Below are positions 25,887 through 35,494 of a stretch of DNA of 64,000 bases, piece by piece (positions within the stretch are counted from its first letter, which is position 1; the number at the start of each line of letters is the position of its first letter). The translations under genes and the position numbers were made by a program. The notes under the pieces were generated by a model. It did no database searches. It was not told the origin of the DNA and worked only from the letters and a program-made list of their open reading frames with translations. The stretch lies in assembly GCF_007859865.1 (NCBI RefSeq), contig NZ_SJPI01000001.1:2621132-2685131 (forward strand), read 5' to 3'. The DNA is from Rubripirellula amarantea (GTDB lineage Bacteria; Planctomycetota; Planctomycetia; Pirellulales; Pirellulaceae).

Positions 25887-28800
25887 ATGCGTTTTTCGCT
25901 CGCTTTTAGTTTGTCTTGGTTGTTGGCTAGCGTTTGCTTTGCGGACTTTCCTGAGCTGTTTAACACCGAACCGGAATCGGAGAAGTCGCTCATGCCCGCT
26001 GACGAAGCGGCTGCCAAGATGAGTGTCCCCGAAGGATTTCGCGTCACGGCGTTTGCTGGGGAACCGGATGTGCAAAACCCCATTGATGCGGCTTGGGATT
26101 CGCGTGGACGATTGTGGGTCGCCGAGAACTACACGTACGCCGAACGCGACCAACGATTTCAACTCGATTTGCGAGACCGCATCGTGATCTTCGGCGGCAC
26201 CGATCAGGATCAATTCACCGAGCGAACGGTGTTCACGGATGACGTCCAAATGCTAACTAGTGTGGAGGTCGGGCGTGGCGGTGTTTGGTTGATGTGCCCG
26301 CCGCAGTTGATCTTTATTCCGGATGCGGATCACGACGATGTGCCTGATAACGAAGGCGAAGTCGTACTTGATGGCTTTAAGGTTGCCGATCAGAACTACC
26401 ACAACTTTGCCAATGGGCTTCGCTTTGGTCCGGATGGTTGGCTGTATGGACGCTGCGGAGGTTCTTGCCCCGGGCGAATCGGGCGACCCGGAACGGCTGA
26501 CGAAGATCGCTTAGCTATCGAAGGCGGAATGTGGCGATACCACCCCGACACTCAAGCTGTGGAGGTGCTAACGACCGGGACGACCAACCCATGGGGGCAC
26601 GACTGGAACGACGTAGGCGAAGCGTTTTTCGTCAACACTGTTAACGGCCATTTGTGGCATATGATCCCAGGAGCTCACTTCACTCGCCCATTTACACTTG
26701 ACCCGAACGGTAAGACATACGAGCTAATTGACTTCCATGCTGATCACTGGCACTTCGATACCGGGCAAGCTTGGAACATGTCACGTGACGGCGTCGCCAA
26801 CTCTTACGGCGGTGGCCATGCGCATAGTGGTACCATGATCTATCAGGGCGGTACGTGGCCAAGTCAATATCGTGGCAGGCTATTCACGTTGAACTTTCAC
26901 GGTCGACGTGCCAATCAAGAAATTCTTGAACGAGACGGAAGCGGTTACGTTGCCCACCATGGTAAAGACACGTTCTTAGCGGCGGACCCATGGTTTCGCG
27001 GGATGGAAATAACTAGCGGTCCCGATGGCAATGCCTTCATTCTTGATTGGAGTGATGCGGGTGAATGTCACGAGCACACGGGAGTCCATCGAACGAGTGG
27101 TCGCATCTTTAAGGTCAGTCACGGTAGCAAGATTGCGGCAAAGCCAGACCTGAAAACTTGGTCATCGTTGGATCTAGCCAAAACCGTTACCGACGAAAAC
27201 GTCTGGTACCGTCGTCAGGCAAAGATTGAACTTGCCTCTCGAAGGGCGGATGGACAGGACATGTCCGGTGTTGCCGCGTTCTTGACCGACACCTTGCTGA
27301 CTGCTCCGGACGCAGCCACCGAAGTGCAGGCTCAATTGATGTTGCACATCATTGGGAAGCTCAACTGGGGCATGAACTACAAGAGTGAGTACGCCAGAGC
27401 GACTGAGATTCGATTGGCCGCCGAGGTCTTTCCAATTGATGACGCGTTTGGTCCGGACTGGAAACAAAACCGTCCGTCGAACCAGACGCAAGACGAACTT
27501 GAAACGTTGCTGACGCTGATAACCAGTGCCGTTGAAGCGGCGGACTCGCCTTTTGTCGACCTAACGATCGCGTCATGCCTGCAACGGTTGCCGGTCGAAA
27601 AGCGAGCGTCGATCGCTAAACTGCTATCCAGTCACAATGTGGCAAATGATGATCACAACTTGCCGCTGATGATCTGGTACGGACTGATCCCGGTTGCGCA
27701 GACGTCGCCTGAGCAGTTAGTCGATGTTGCCAAGACTTGCCAATACACCACGACGCTACGTTTGATTGCTCGCGCGTTGGCTGAAAAGATTGACTCGGAT
27801 CCAGAGCCAATCAGCGCTTTGCTCGAGTATGCCGCGAAAAAGAATGACGAGTCTTACCAGCATGCTGTGTTGGCCGGAGTTGCTCAAGGTCTCAAAGGCC
27901 GTCGTCAAGCGCCTCGTCCTCAGTCATGGGATTCCGTCGTAACGATCACGACCCCGTCATTGCAGCCTGTCGTTCGCGAACTGAGTGTTGTGTTTGGTGA
28001 CGGGCGGGCGATGGATGAGCTGACGGATATTGTCACGGGAAAGGTGGATGCTGACTTCGAAATGCGTCACGCCGCATTGGAGACCCTGATTCAGTCCGAC
28101 GCAAAGAACCTTCGCGGTATTTGCATGAATCTGCTTGGGGATGCTCGTATGAACGTGATGGCCGCTCGGGGTTTGTCGAAGTTCGATGATCCCGAGATTG
28201 GAAAGACGATTGTTGATCGCTACCAAAGATTTCGAGCCCCTCAACGTCCCAAGGTGATGTCAATCCTGGTGTCTCGAAAGTCGTTCGCGTTGCCCATGCT
28301 CGATGCGATTGCGAAAGGAAAGATTCAGCGAAAGGACCTTTCGGCGTATCAAGTCCGCCAACTTCACGGCTTCAATGACCCCGAGCTCTCAGAGCGAGTG
28401 CGGGAGGTGTGGGGCGAGGTGCGAGATGCGCCTGAAGCAATGGCCAAGCAAATCGAAAAACTTAAAAGTGTGCTAACGGACGATTACTTGGCCGAGGCGG
28501 ACAAGTCACATGGTCGATCGGTATTCGCGAAGTCTTGCCAAAATTGCCACAAGCTCTACGGTGAAGGGCAAAAGATCGGACCTGATCTGACCGGTGCCAA
28601 TCGCGGCAACTTGGACTACCTGCTTGATAACATTGTGTCACCTAGCAGCGTCGTCGACAAAGATTTTCGAATGACGTTGTTGTTGCTCGACGATGGTCGG
28701 GTGGTCAGCGGTTTGGTCACGAGCGAAAACGACAACGCGGTCACGATTCAGACAGCGACGGAGTTGATCACGCTTGACAAGGAACTTGTTGTGCAGCGAA

Positions 28801-28913
28801 AGGTCACGGACAAGTCACCGATGCCGGATGGGTTGTTGGATCAATTGACAGAAACCGACATCCGAGATTTGATCGGATACTTGAAGCACCCTAGCCAAGT
28901 TTCGATGCCCTGA
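25887..28913 (+). CDS. PVC-type membrane-bound dehydrogenase/heme protein
   Basis: A 1008-residue exported protein of a type found almost only in Planctomycetes and Verrucomicrobia. Signal peptide 1-21. Residues about 40-420 form the NHL/GDH-like propeller domain (FAGEPDVQNPIDAAWDSRGRLWV, TTGTTNPWGHDWND, GPDGNAFILDWSDAGECHEH). A helical HEAT-like middle region follows. The C-terminus has one heme c site Cys884-xx-Cys887-His888 (CQNCH) with GPDLTGANRGNLDYLL and a Met ligand candidate, then the beta domain DGRVVSGLVTSEN. It probably oxidises a sugar or alcohol at the cell surface and passes electrons to the heme. ATG 25887 is preceded by GGAG; an earlier start at 25863 is weaker. Confidence 0.88.
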   Translation: MRFSLAFSLSWLLASVCFADFPELFNTEPESEKSLMPADEAAAKMSVPEGFRVTAFAGEPDVQNPIDAAWDSRGRLWVAENYTYAERDQRFQLDLRDRIVIFGGTDQDQFTERTVFTDDVQMLTSVEVGRGGVWLMCPPQLIFIPDADHDDVPDNEGEVVLDGFKVADQNYHNFANGLRFGPDGWLYGRCGGSCPGRIGRPGTADEDRLAIEGGMWRYHPDTQAVEVLTTGTTNPWGHDWNDVGEAFFVNTVNGHLWHMIPGAHFTRPFTLDPNGKTYELIDFHADHWHFDTGQAWNMSRDGVANSYGGGHAHSGTMIYQGGTWPSQYRGRLFTLNFHGRRANQEILERDGSGYVAHHGKDTFLAADPWFRGMEITSGPDGNAFILDWSDAGECHEHTGVHRTSGRIFKVSHGSKIAAKPDLKTWSSLDLAKTVTDENVWYRRQAKIELASRRADGQDMSGVAAFLTDTLLTAPDAATEVQAQLMLHIIGKLNWGMNYKSEYARATEIRLAAEVFPIDDAFGPDWKQNRPSNQTQDELETLLTLITSAVEAADSPFVDLTIASCLQRLPVEKRASIAKLLSSHNVANDDHNLPLMIWYGLIPVAQTSPEQLVDVAKTCQYTTTLRLIARALAEKIDSDPEPISALLEYAAKKNDESYQHAVLAGVAQGLKGRRQAPRPQSWDSVVTITTPSLQPVVRELSVVFGDGRAMDELTDIVTGKVDADFEMRHAALETLIQSDAKNLRGICMNLLGDARMNVMAARGLSKFDDPEIGKTIVDRYQRFRAPQRPKVMSILVSRKSFALPMLDAIAKGKIQRKDLSAYQVRQLHGFNDPELSERVREVWGEVRDAPEAMAKQIEKLKSVLTDDYLAEADKSHGRSVFAKSCQNCHKLYGEGQKIGPDLTGANRGNLDYLLDNIVSPSSVVDKDFRMTLLLLDDGRVVSGLVTSENDNAVTIQTATELITLDKELVVQRKVTDKSPMPDGLLDQLTETDIRDLIGYLKHPSQVSMP

Positions 28914-29001
28914 TTGAAACTCTGTCATTGTCGACGGAAGAAGTTCGAACATCACCTTCGGCAAACCACGGGTGCTAGGCGTTTCCTATTCGCAATGATC
29001 C

Positions 29002-31377
29002 TTAAATCGCACCGAGAGTTTTTTCGGTCAGTGCCTTGATCTCGGCCGTCGTAGAACACTTCAAGCAGTCCTTTGCGAGTTTCTTGAGTTTCTTCGCCGA
29101 CTGTTCAACCAGCATTGCTTTGAGCGAAAGGATCAACGGCGACGACACCGAGAATTCTCGCAAACCGAGTCCGACCAAAATTCCCAGGCTGCGGGGGTCG
29201 CCGACCATCTCGCCGCAGATGCTAACCGGTATCTTGTGTCGTTGAGCGACATCCACAACGGTCGCGATTGCTTTTAAGACTGCGGGATGAAGCGACTGGT
29301 AATAGTTGCTTATCTTTGTGTTGCCGCGATCAGCGGCCAGCAGGTATTGGACTAAGTCATTGGTTCCAAGCGAAAAGAAATCAACTTCTCTAGCGAACAA
29401 ATCCGCCATGATTACCGAGGAAGGCGTTTCGATCATCATCCCGATGGGCACGTCGGGGATGTCCCAACCTTCCTGGGTCAACGACTTCCTTGCCTCATTG
29501 ACGATCGACTTGGCTTGAACAATCTCGTCGATGTTCGTGACCATAGGGAACATCAACTTGACGTTACCGTGAGTGGCGGCCATCAAGATCGCTTCGATTT
29601 GGGTGCGGAAGATGTCGAGATTGTCGAGCGACACGCGAATGCTTCGCCAACCCAAGAACGGGTTGTCCTCGCGCGGCGTGTCGAAGTACGACAACGGTTT
29701 GTCACCACCGATGTCGAGTGTTCGAATGGTGACTTCGTAGTTGCGGAAACCTTCGACGACGTGTCGGTAAATCTCGTATTGGGCCTCGCGATCAGGAAAG
29801 CTGGACTGGGCCATGTACGGCAACTCAGTTCGATAAAGTCCAACGCCTTCAGCACCGTTGCGCACCGCAATTTCAACATCGCTTCGTAGTCCGATGTTCG
29901 CTCGCAAGGTCACGGTCAAGCCATCGGTCGTCGTGGCGGGTTGGTCGACGTAGCGTTGCAGTGATTCGACGCGGCTCTTGGCTTCCTTTACCAAACGAGC
30001 GTACTCGCGTCGAAGCGTCTTAGACGGTTCGATATGCAAGGTCTTGGTAGGCGCGTCCAAGATCACCAAGCAACCTGGTTCGACGTGGGCTACCACATCT
30101 GCGGCACCAATGATGGTGGGGATCCCGAGCGACTTTGCCACGATCACGGCGTGTGAATTGGAGTCGCCTTTTTCCAGAACAATGCCTTGCACTCGATCAA
30201 GGTCCATGACCGCGATTTCCGAGGCGTGCAGCTCATGAGCCACCACGATTCCGGAATACGCAAGGTGCAGATGGTCGCCGGGGTTTTTGCCGCATAGGTG
30301 GGCAAGCAACCGACGACCTACATCTTCGACATCGGCACTTCGCGCCCGCAAATAGGGATCAGCAATCTCGCGAAAGGTTCGTACATAATCAGAGACAACC
30401 TGTTTGACCGCCGATATCGCTCCAAAGCCATCGTGAATTAGTGCTTTGATTTTGTCGACGAAAACGCGGTCCTGAAGGATCATCAAGTGAGAATGGAAGA
30501 TCGCGGCATCACGCTCGTCTAAGCGTTCAGCGATTTTTTTCTCGAGATAGAGCGTTTGAATTCTAGCGGCCGCGAAGGCTTCGTTAAGTTTTTCAATCTC
30601 GGCGACGGAATCGGTGGTGGCTTCGTCAACAATCTCGGCGACGCCCATCGCTCCATCAATGACATGAGCCGGGCCGATCACGACTCCACCGAAGCTTTGT
30701 TCCCCGCGAACTAGCGTCACGTGTGTTTGTTCGGGCGATTCGAGCGTACGTTGAGTAATAGGTGTGCGGGGCGGCGCTAGCGCCAGTTGGTTCAGCAGTC
30801 GTGCGTTAGCAACCACGGACGACAATTGAAACGCGATCGTGCTGAGCGTGCTGATTTCTACCGCGTCAAATACTCGTGGCGCAATTGTTTGAATCGCCAT
30901 GACACCCAGTAGGTTTCCACGATCGAAGACGGGAATGCCTAGAAACGAATGGTAGATTTCTTCATCTGAATCAACGATGAAGCAGTACCGTTCGTCGAGT
31001 TGCGGTTCGGTCACATTGACGACCGAGCAAGTCTTGGCGGTGTGCCCTACCAAGCCCTGCCCAACTTTCAATTGGGTTTGCCCCACTGCTTTGGATGATA
31101 ATCCCACCGTGGCGCTCAAAGAAAGTTGGTCGCCCTCGCACAGGTAAATCGTGCAAACCTCGGTTCGCATGCGCGAAGCGACAAGAGCAACAATGTTCTG
31201 CAGAGTCTCGTTGAGGTCGTGCGACTGGAGGATCAGGTGGCTGATGTCCTCAAGCGTCGAGAGGCCTAGTTGTTCATTGGACGGTTTGGCGGGCCGAAGA
31301 GACATCGAAGAATCAAGTGGCCTTTCGTTTGCGAAAGAATCGCTAGCGTCGGCAGTGCCGAGTTCGCAAGATGACAT
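29002..31377 (-). CDS. ptsP: GAF-domain PEP-protein phosphotransferase (PtsP-type Enzyme I)
   Basis: A 791-residue protein. Residues about 40-205 are a GAF domain (LSTLEDISHLILQS..., VGQGLVGHTAKT, IPVFDRGNLLGVMAIQ). Then the Enzyme I N-terminal domain with the phospho-accepting His409 in GDSNSHAVIVAKSLGIP, and the PEP-binding barrel: GVGLYRTELPYM, TLDIGGDKPLSYF, GTNDLVQYLLAADR and SICGEMVGDP with the catalytic Cys. This arrangement is the nitrogen-PTS Enzyme I (PtsP), which phosphorylates NPr/HPr in response to a GAF-sensed signal such as glutamine. No HPr or EII genes are adjacent. A later in-frame start (31305) is possible. Confidence 0.9.
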   Translation of the reverse strand: MSSCELGTADASDSFANERPLDSSMSLRPAKPSNEQLGLSTLEDISHLILQSHDLNETLQNIVALVASRMRTEVCTIYLCEGDQLSLSATVGLSSKAVGQTQLKVGQGLVGHTAKTCSVVNVTEPQLDERYCFIVDSDEEIYHSFLGIPVFDRGNLLGVMAIQTIAPRVFDAVEISTLSTIAFQLSSVVANARLLNQLALAPPRTPITQRTLESPEQTHVTLVRGEQSFGGVVIGPAHVIDGAMGVAEIVDEATTDSVAEIEKLNEAFAAARIQTLYLEKKIAERLDERDAAIFHSHLMILQDRVFVDKIKALIHDGFGAISAVKQVVSDYVRTFREIADPYLRARSADVEDVGRRLLAHLCGKNPGDHLHLAYSGIVVAHELHASEIAVMDLDRVQGIVLEKGDSNSHAVIVAKSLGIPTIIGAADVVAHVEPGCLVILDAPTKTLHIEPSKTLRREYARLVKEAKSRVESLQRYVDQPATTTDGLTVTLRANIGLRSDVEIAVRNGAEGVGLYRTELPYMAQSSFPDREAQYEIYRHVVEGFRNYEVTIRTLDIGGDKPLSYFDTPREDNPFLGWRSIRVSLDNLDIFRTQIEAILMAATHGNVKLMFPMVTNIDEIVQAKSIVNEARKSLTQEGWDIPDVPIGMMIETPSSVIMADLFAREVDFFSLGTNDLVQYLLAADRGNTKISNYYQSLHPAVLKAIATVVDVAQRHKIPVSICGEMVGDPRSLGILVGLGLREFSVSSPLILSLKAMLVEQSAKKLKKLAKDCLKCSTTAEIKALTEKTLGAI

Positions 31378-31927
31378 GAGTTGAATTTCCGTGGGACCGA
31401 CACATCGTCCCCTCAGTATGGAAGTGGGTACGAGTACGAGCGGTCACCGATGCAATCAATGTACCGCAATCGACCTGGAACTGCTTTATGGGGGCCGTTA
31501 ATTGACACCTTAAGGCGTCTTGATCTCACATAAACGTGCCTTTTGTTGTGACTTTTTGCTTACTTCACATAACCGTCCTGGCGAACCAATGCTCGCCAAG
31601 CGGACGAATTCAACGATAGATTTCGCGGGTTGGTACCTGTTCTTTGCCTCGAAATCCTGCAGTTCGCCAGCGGTAGATGCGTAAAGCTTGGGCAATCTTT
31701 CTTGCTAGGCAGAGCAGGTCTGACCTTAAATGGGAAAAGTTTGCGACCTTATCGGGCTTCTGAACGGGGATTTTCAACCTCGCAGCCATTGGATTTGATT
31801 TGCAGCAGTCGCGTGGCCCAATTGTCGCTACGCTATCGGCGTTTGAACAACAAAATGACGCTTTGGCGAGCGTGGTTGTTTGGGTCTTACTACGTCGAGT
31901 CACCTGTTAGTTTTGGTCTTTCCTTTC
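31378..31927. other. Intergenic region before pyruvate kinase
   Basis: About 550 bases between divergent ptsP and pyk genes, presumably holding both promoters. TTGACA occurs at 31502-31507 without a good -10. The motif TCACATAA followed by CGT occurs twice (about 31526 and 31565). No gene is supported. Confidence 0.5.
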
Positions 31928-33373
31928 ATGCCCAACTTATCTGCTCACTATCGACACACCAAAATCATCGCAACACTCGGACCGGCTACGTCCTCGGATG
32001 AAAAGCTCATCGAGCTTATTCAAGCGGGCGTGGACGTGGTGCGACTCAACATGGCTCACGGTTCACCCGAGTGGGTAATCGAAATCGTTGCAACGATTCG
32101 GCGCATCTCGAACCAAATTAATCGCCAAGTTGCGGTGATGATGGATGTGAAGGGGCCGGAAATTCGAACCGGACTCGTCGAGCACCCGATTGAACTTAAG
32201 AAGGGTGATCAGTTGATGTTGGTCACCAAGAATGCGCAGTCGATGGAAGGTAGCTCTATCCCCGTCGTTGACGTCAACTACGAAGGGTTTCCGGACGCCG
32301 TGGAAATTGGCGCCACGGTTCTTGTCGATAGCGGTTTGATGCGATGGAAAGTCGTGAGCAAAACAGACAGTTCTGTAACTTGCGAAGTCAGGACTAACGG
32401 AACGCTCTCGTCGCGTCGACACATCAACTTGCCCGGTGTTCATGTTGACTTGCCAGCACTGACCGAAAAGGATCAAGTCGATTTGCGAGCGGGAGTCGAA
32501 GCGGGCATCGACTTCGTGGCATTGTCATTCGTCCGTCGCGCCGAGGACATTCATCAACTTCGCCGATTTTTAGCTGCTGAAGATTCTGATGCAAGGATCA
32601 TTGCGAAAATCGAAGAGCAAGCGGGCGTTCGCAATATGGCAGAAATCATCAAAGCGTCTGACGCAGTGATGGTCGCTCGCGGTGACTTGGGCATCGAGAT
32701 TGACCTGCCCAAATTGCCGCTCGTTCAAACCCAGCTAGTGAAAGCGTGCCAGGCTGAAGGAAAGCCTGTGATCATCGCAACGCATTTGTTGGAGTCGATG
32801 ATCGAGTCGCCGATTCCGACTCGCGCCGAAATTTCAGACGTCTGCAATGCCGTTCGCGAGCAAGCCGACGCAGTCATGTTATCGGGCGAAACAACGACGG
32901 GCGACTATCCCATCGAATCGGTCGACACACTGGTAAGCATCATTCAAGAGATTGAACCTAGTGTTAGTGCTGAGCTTAACGACGATATTGAGTTGCACGA
33001 ACCCAAATCAAAAATGCTGCGTGCGGCGGCAATGTTGGCCCAAGACTTGGCATCGGAAGACGGAAAGCAATCTGGGATCGTTGTGTTTACACGTAGCGGA
33101 TTTCTGGCCTATGTCCTCGGGGCGCTTCGTCCGCGTGGAGTCCCCATTTTTGCGTTCACCGATGTCGAATCCACGTTCCGTCAAACTCTCTTGCCATGGG
33201 GTGTGGAGCCATTCTTGATCAACTTTTCGGATGACCCCGAGAAAACGATCGCGGATGCGATGAACACGCTCAGGCAAAAAGGGTGGGTCAGTTCTGGCAC
33301 GTGGCTGGTGGTGATTACCAACGCGTTAGCTCATCAAGAAGTAATCGACACGATGCAACTTCGTCGCGTTTGA
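31928..33373 (+). CDS. pyk: Pyruvate kinase
   Basis: A 481-residue enzyme for the last step of glycolysis, PEP plus ADP to pyruvate plus ATP. Motifs: TKIIATLGPA, VRLNMAHG, MMDVKGPEIRTG, catalytic Lys region AKIEEQAGVRNM, metal-binding MVARGDLGIEI and ATHLLESM with the catalytic Thr. Compared with the usual RLNFSHG and DTKGPEIRTG, two potassium-ligand positions are changed (Ser to Ala, Thr to Val), while the Glu tied to potassium dependence is kept. ATG 31928 matches the family start; upstream starts are not supported. C-terminal domain is complete. Confidence 0.92.
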   Translation: MPNLSAHYRHTKIIATLGPATSSDEKLIELIQAGVDVVRLNMAHGSPEWVIEIVATIRRISNQINRQVAVMMDVKGPEIRTGLVEHPIELKKGDQLMLVTKNAQSMEGSSIPVVDVNYEGFPDAVEIGATVLVDSGLMRWKVVSKTDSSVTCEVRTNGTLSSRRHINLPGVHVDLPALTEKDQVDLRAGVEAGIDFVALSFVRRAEDIHQLRRFLAAEDSDARIIAKIEEQAGVRNMAEIIKASDAVMVARGDLGIEIDLPKLPLVQTQLVKACQAEGKPVIIATHLLESMIESPIPTRAEISDVCNAVREQADAVMLSGETTTGDYPIESVDTLVSIIQEIEPSVSAELNDDIELHEPKSKMLRAAAMLAQDLASEDGKQSGIVVFTRSGFLAYVLGALRPRGVPIFAFTDVESTFRQTLLPWGVEPFLINFSDDPEKTIADAMNTLRQKGWVSSGTWLVVITNALAHQEVIDTMQLRRV

Positions 33374-33438
33374 GTTTCTTCCCTCGTTCATGCTTGATTC
33401 GGTACAATTGCAACATATTGCACGCCATTGCCGAAAGT

Positions 33439-34230
33439 ATGAACATGGACATTGATGCCTTCACTCGCCGCGTCTTGGATTCGCTTAAGAAATCATTCCC
33501 GGACCGTCTCTTTACTCTCGGTGAAGAACTGGGGTTGATCCATAGTGGCGAGATGCAATTTGGGATGGCGAACTTGTACGCGCAGTACCAGCAGTCGCCG
33601 ATCGCGGATGATGAATTTGATGGCATGATCAAGGCGAAGTTCGCGGCCATCTTTCAAATGGTCGAATCGAACTTGAATCCCATTCCTGATGCTTGGGGAG
33701 ACGCTCGCGATCGCCTGAGATTGCAATTAGTCAGTACCCGCGTGTCGACTTTGGGGCATGCTGTCACGTTTCCCTTTGCCGATGATGTGACGTCAAGCGT
33801 TGTGATCGATTCGCCTGATGGGTACGCCTATGTGCGGCCTGAAGATGCAGAGCGTTGGCAACAGACAAGTGTTGACTTGATCGAGGTTGCGAAGGCCAAT
33901 CTTGTGAAAGCGTCGGAGCAATTGGAAGTCTCTTTGGTTCCCGGTGGAGTCAAGTTGCTGGTCATCCAAACCGGCGACGGTTATGACGCAGCCAGGATTC
34001 TGTTGCCAGAAGTGCGGAAAATCTTGCTCGATGAACTCGATGATGAGGATGTAGGCACCGTTTACGCGGGTGTCCCCAATCGAGACTTTTTGATCGCTTG
34101 GTCAATGGACACTCCCGACGAAATTCACCAACAACTATGCAGCACTGTCGCAGCGGATGCCAATCGGCAATCGCACCCTTTGTCTAAGCACGTCTTTCGT
34201 TTGTCGGAAGAAGTGATCGTGCCAGTATGA
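33439..34230 (+). CDS. DUF1444-like (YtpQ-type) protein
   Basis: About 263 residues, acidic, soluble, without signal peptide. Layout resembles DUF1444 proteins such as Bacillus YtpQ: an N-terminal helix-rich part (DAFTRRVLDSLKKSFPDRLF), a central segment and a C-terminal alpha/beta domain with GDGYDAARILLPEVRKILL and GVPNRDFLIAW. Function of the family is unknown. ATG 33439 and ATG 33445 are both possible; GAAAG lies just upstream. It begins 65 bases after pyk and may be cotranscribed. Confidence 0.6.
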   Translation: MNMDIDAFTRRVLDSLKKSFPDRLFTLGEELGLIHSGEMQFGMANLYAQYQQSPIADDEFDGMIKAKFAAIFQMVESNLNPIPDAWGDARDRLRLQLVSTRVSTLGHAVTFPFADDVTSSVVIDSPDGYAYVRPEDAERWQQTSVDLIEVAKANLVKASEQLEVSLVPGGVKLLVIQTGDGYDAARILLPEVRKILLDELDDEDVGTVYAGVPNRDFLIAWSMDTPDEIHQQLCSTVAADANRQSHPLSKHVFRLSEEVIVPV

Positions 34231-34277
34231 TTGATCGTGCAGTGTGATTGATCAACTCGCAGCACCCGGGTCACGGC

Positions 34278-34319
34278 GTTCGTTGTTCGTTGTTCGTTGT
34301 TCGTTGTTCGTTGTTCGCG
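34278..34319. repeat. 7-bp tandem repeat GTTCGTT, about six copies
   Basis: Five exact GTTCGTT units (34278-34312) and a sixth ending GTTCGCG (34313-34319), lying between the convergent ends of the DUF1444-like and mtnA genes. The other strand reads AACGAAC repeatedly. Such arrays are prone to slippage. Confidence 0.92.
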
Positions 34320-34420
34320 AATTGATACCTCAATCACATGCGGTGTTTCTGAAGTCGGAACGCAGCTTTGTGAATTTGGCTCAGGAAAGATATTCGCGAG
34401 CGGTTGTGTCGTAAGCGACC

Positions 34421-35482
34421 TTAACCAACGTAACTTGTTGGCTGGGAAGGACCGCCAATCATCGCGTGAACGCTTGCCGAGTTGGGATTTTCGATGATGC
34501 CTTTTTCGGTGACGATTGCGGCAATCAGTTCTGCAGGAGTGACGTCAAACGCTGGGTTCAATACATCCGCTGCCTCGGGCACGATGGTGACGCCATGAGG
34601 ACATGAGACTTCTTCGCGAGGTCGCTGTTCTATCGGAATCAAGTCACCGCTAGCGAGTTTCAAATCGAACGTGCTGGACGGTGCGACCACATAGAACGGC
34701 ACATCGTGATATTTCGCCAACACGGCCAGCGGATAAGTGCCGATCTTGTTGGCCGCGTCTCCGTTTGCGGCCACTCGATCCGCTCCGACAATGACCGCGC
34801 CAATTTTGCCGGATCGCAGCAGGCTTCCTGCCATTGAATCGGTCAACACCGTGACGGGAACGCCCGCTTGGGCCAGTTCCCATGCAGTCAGACGAGCTCC
34901 TTGAAGCAGCGGCCGTGTTTCATCGGCGAAGACTTCTATTGAATGGCCCTGTTCATGTAGGTGGTAAATCGGCGCTAGTGCCGTACCCCACATCGAAGTC
35001 GCCAAGCCGCCCGCATTGCAATGCGTAAGCACAGCATGGCAATCGTTCAATAGCGTTGCCCCGTGCCGACCCATCGCCTTGCACATTTGTCGATCTTCAT
35101 CATGAATCGCGATCGCTTCGTTGAGCAAAGCCGTTGGCAATTGCGTGTCGTCCTTGGTGGCTTCGATGACATCCTTCATCCGATCGAGCGCCCAAAAGAG
35201 ATTAACGGCCGTGGGGCGGCTGGTGGCTAGGTGGTCAGCCGCTTGCAAGTAAGCTTGGCGTGACGGACTGCTATTCGCGTTTCGAGCTAAGCAGACGCCG
35301 TAGGCTGCCGCGATGCCGATGGCGGGAGCACCGCGTACGACGAGGCGGTAGATTGCATCGTGAGCCTGGTCCACCGTTTCGCAAACCAGCGTGGTGAGTT
35401 CACCCGGTAGCTTGGTTTGGTCGATCAGCGAAAGCTTTCCGTCTTGGAAGGCCAACGTTTCGGGCGTGTGGTTGGATTTCAT
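34421..35482 (-). CDS. mtnA: S-methyl-5-thioribose-1-phosphate isomerase
   Basis: A 353-residue member of the eIF2B-like isomerase family that converts methylthioribose-1-P to methylthioribulose-1-P in methionine salvage. Motifs: VRGAPAIGIAAAYG, catalytic Cys in LTHCNAGGLAT, FADETRPLLQGARLTAWEL, and the catalytic Asp in GADRVAANGDAANKIGTY; C-terminal PSSTFDL and EVSCPHGVTIVPE. Full length. It starts 12 bases after the DapA-family gene, so the two form one unit. Other mtn genes are not in the window. Confidence 0.93.
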   Translation of the reverse strand: MKSNHTPETLAFQDGKLSLIDQTKLPGELTTLVCETVDQAHDAIYRLVVRGAPAIGIAAAYGVCLARNANSSPSRQAYLQAADHLATSRPTAVNLFWALDRMKDVIEATKDDTQLPTALLNEAIAIHDEDRQMCKAMGRHGATLLNDCHAVLTHCNAGGLATSMWGTALAPIYHLHEQGHSIEVFADETRPLLQGARLTAWELAQAGVPVTVLTDSMAGSLLRSGKIGAVIVGADRVAANGDAANKIGTYPLAVLAKYHDVPFYVVAPSSTFDLKLASGDLIPIEQRPREEVSCPHGVTIVPEAADVLNPAFDVTPAELIAAIVTEKGIIENPNSASVHAMIGGPSQPTSYVG

Positions 35483-35494
35483 GGCGGCAATGTC

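Noticed and set aside
29002-31377. Start of a sugar PTS operon
   Set aside because: No HPr or Enzyme II genes are adjacent and the GAF domain points to the nitrogen-type PtsP.
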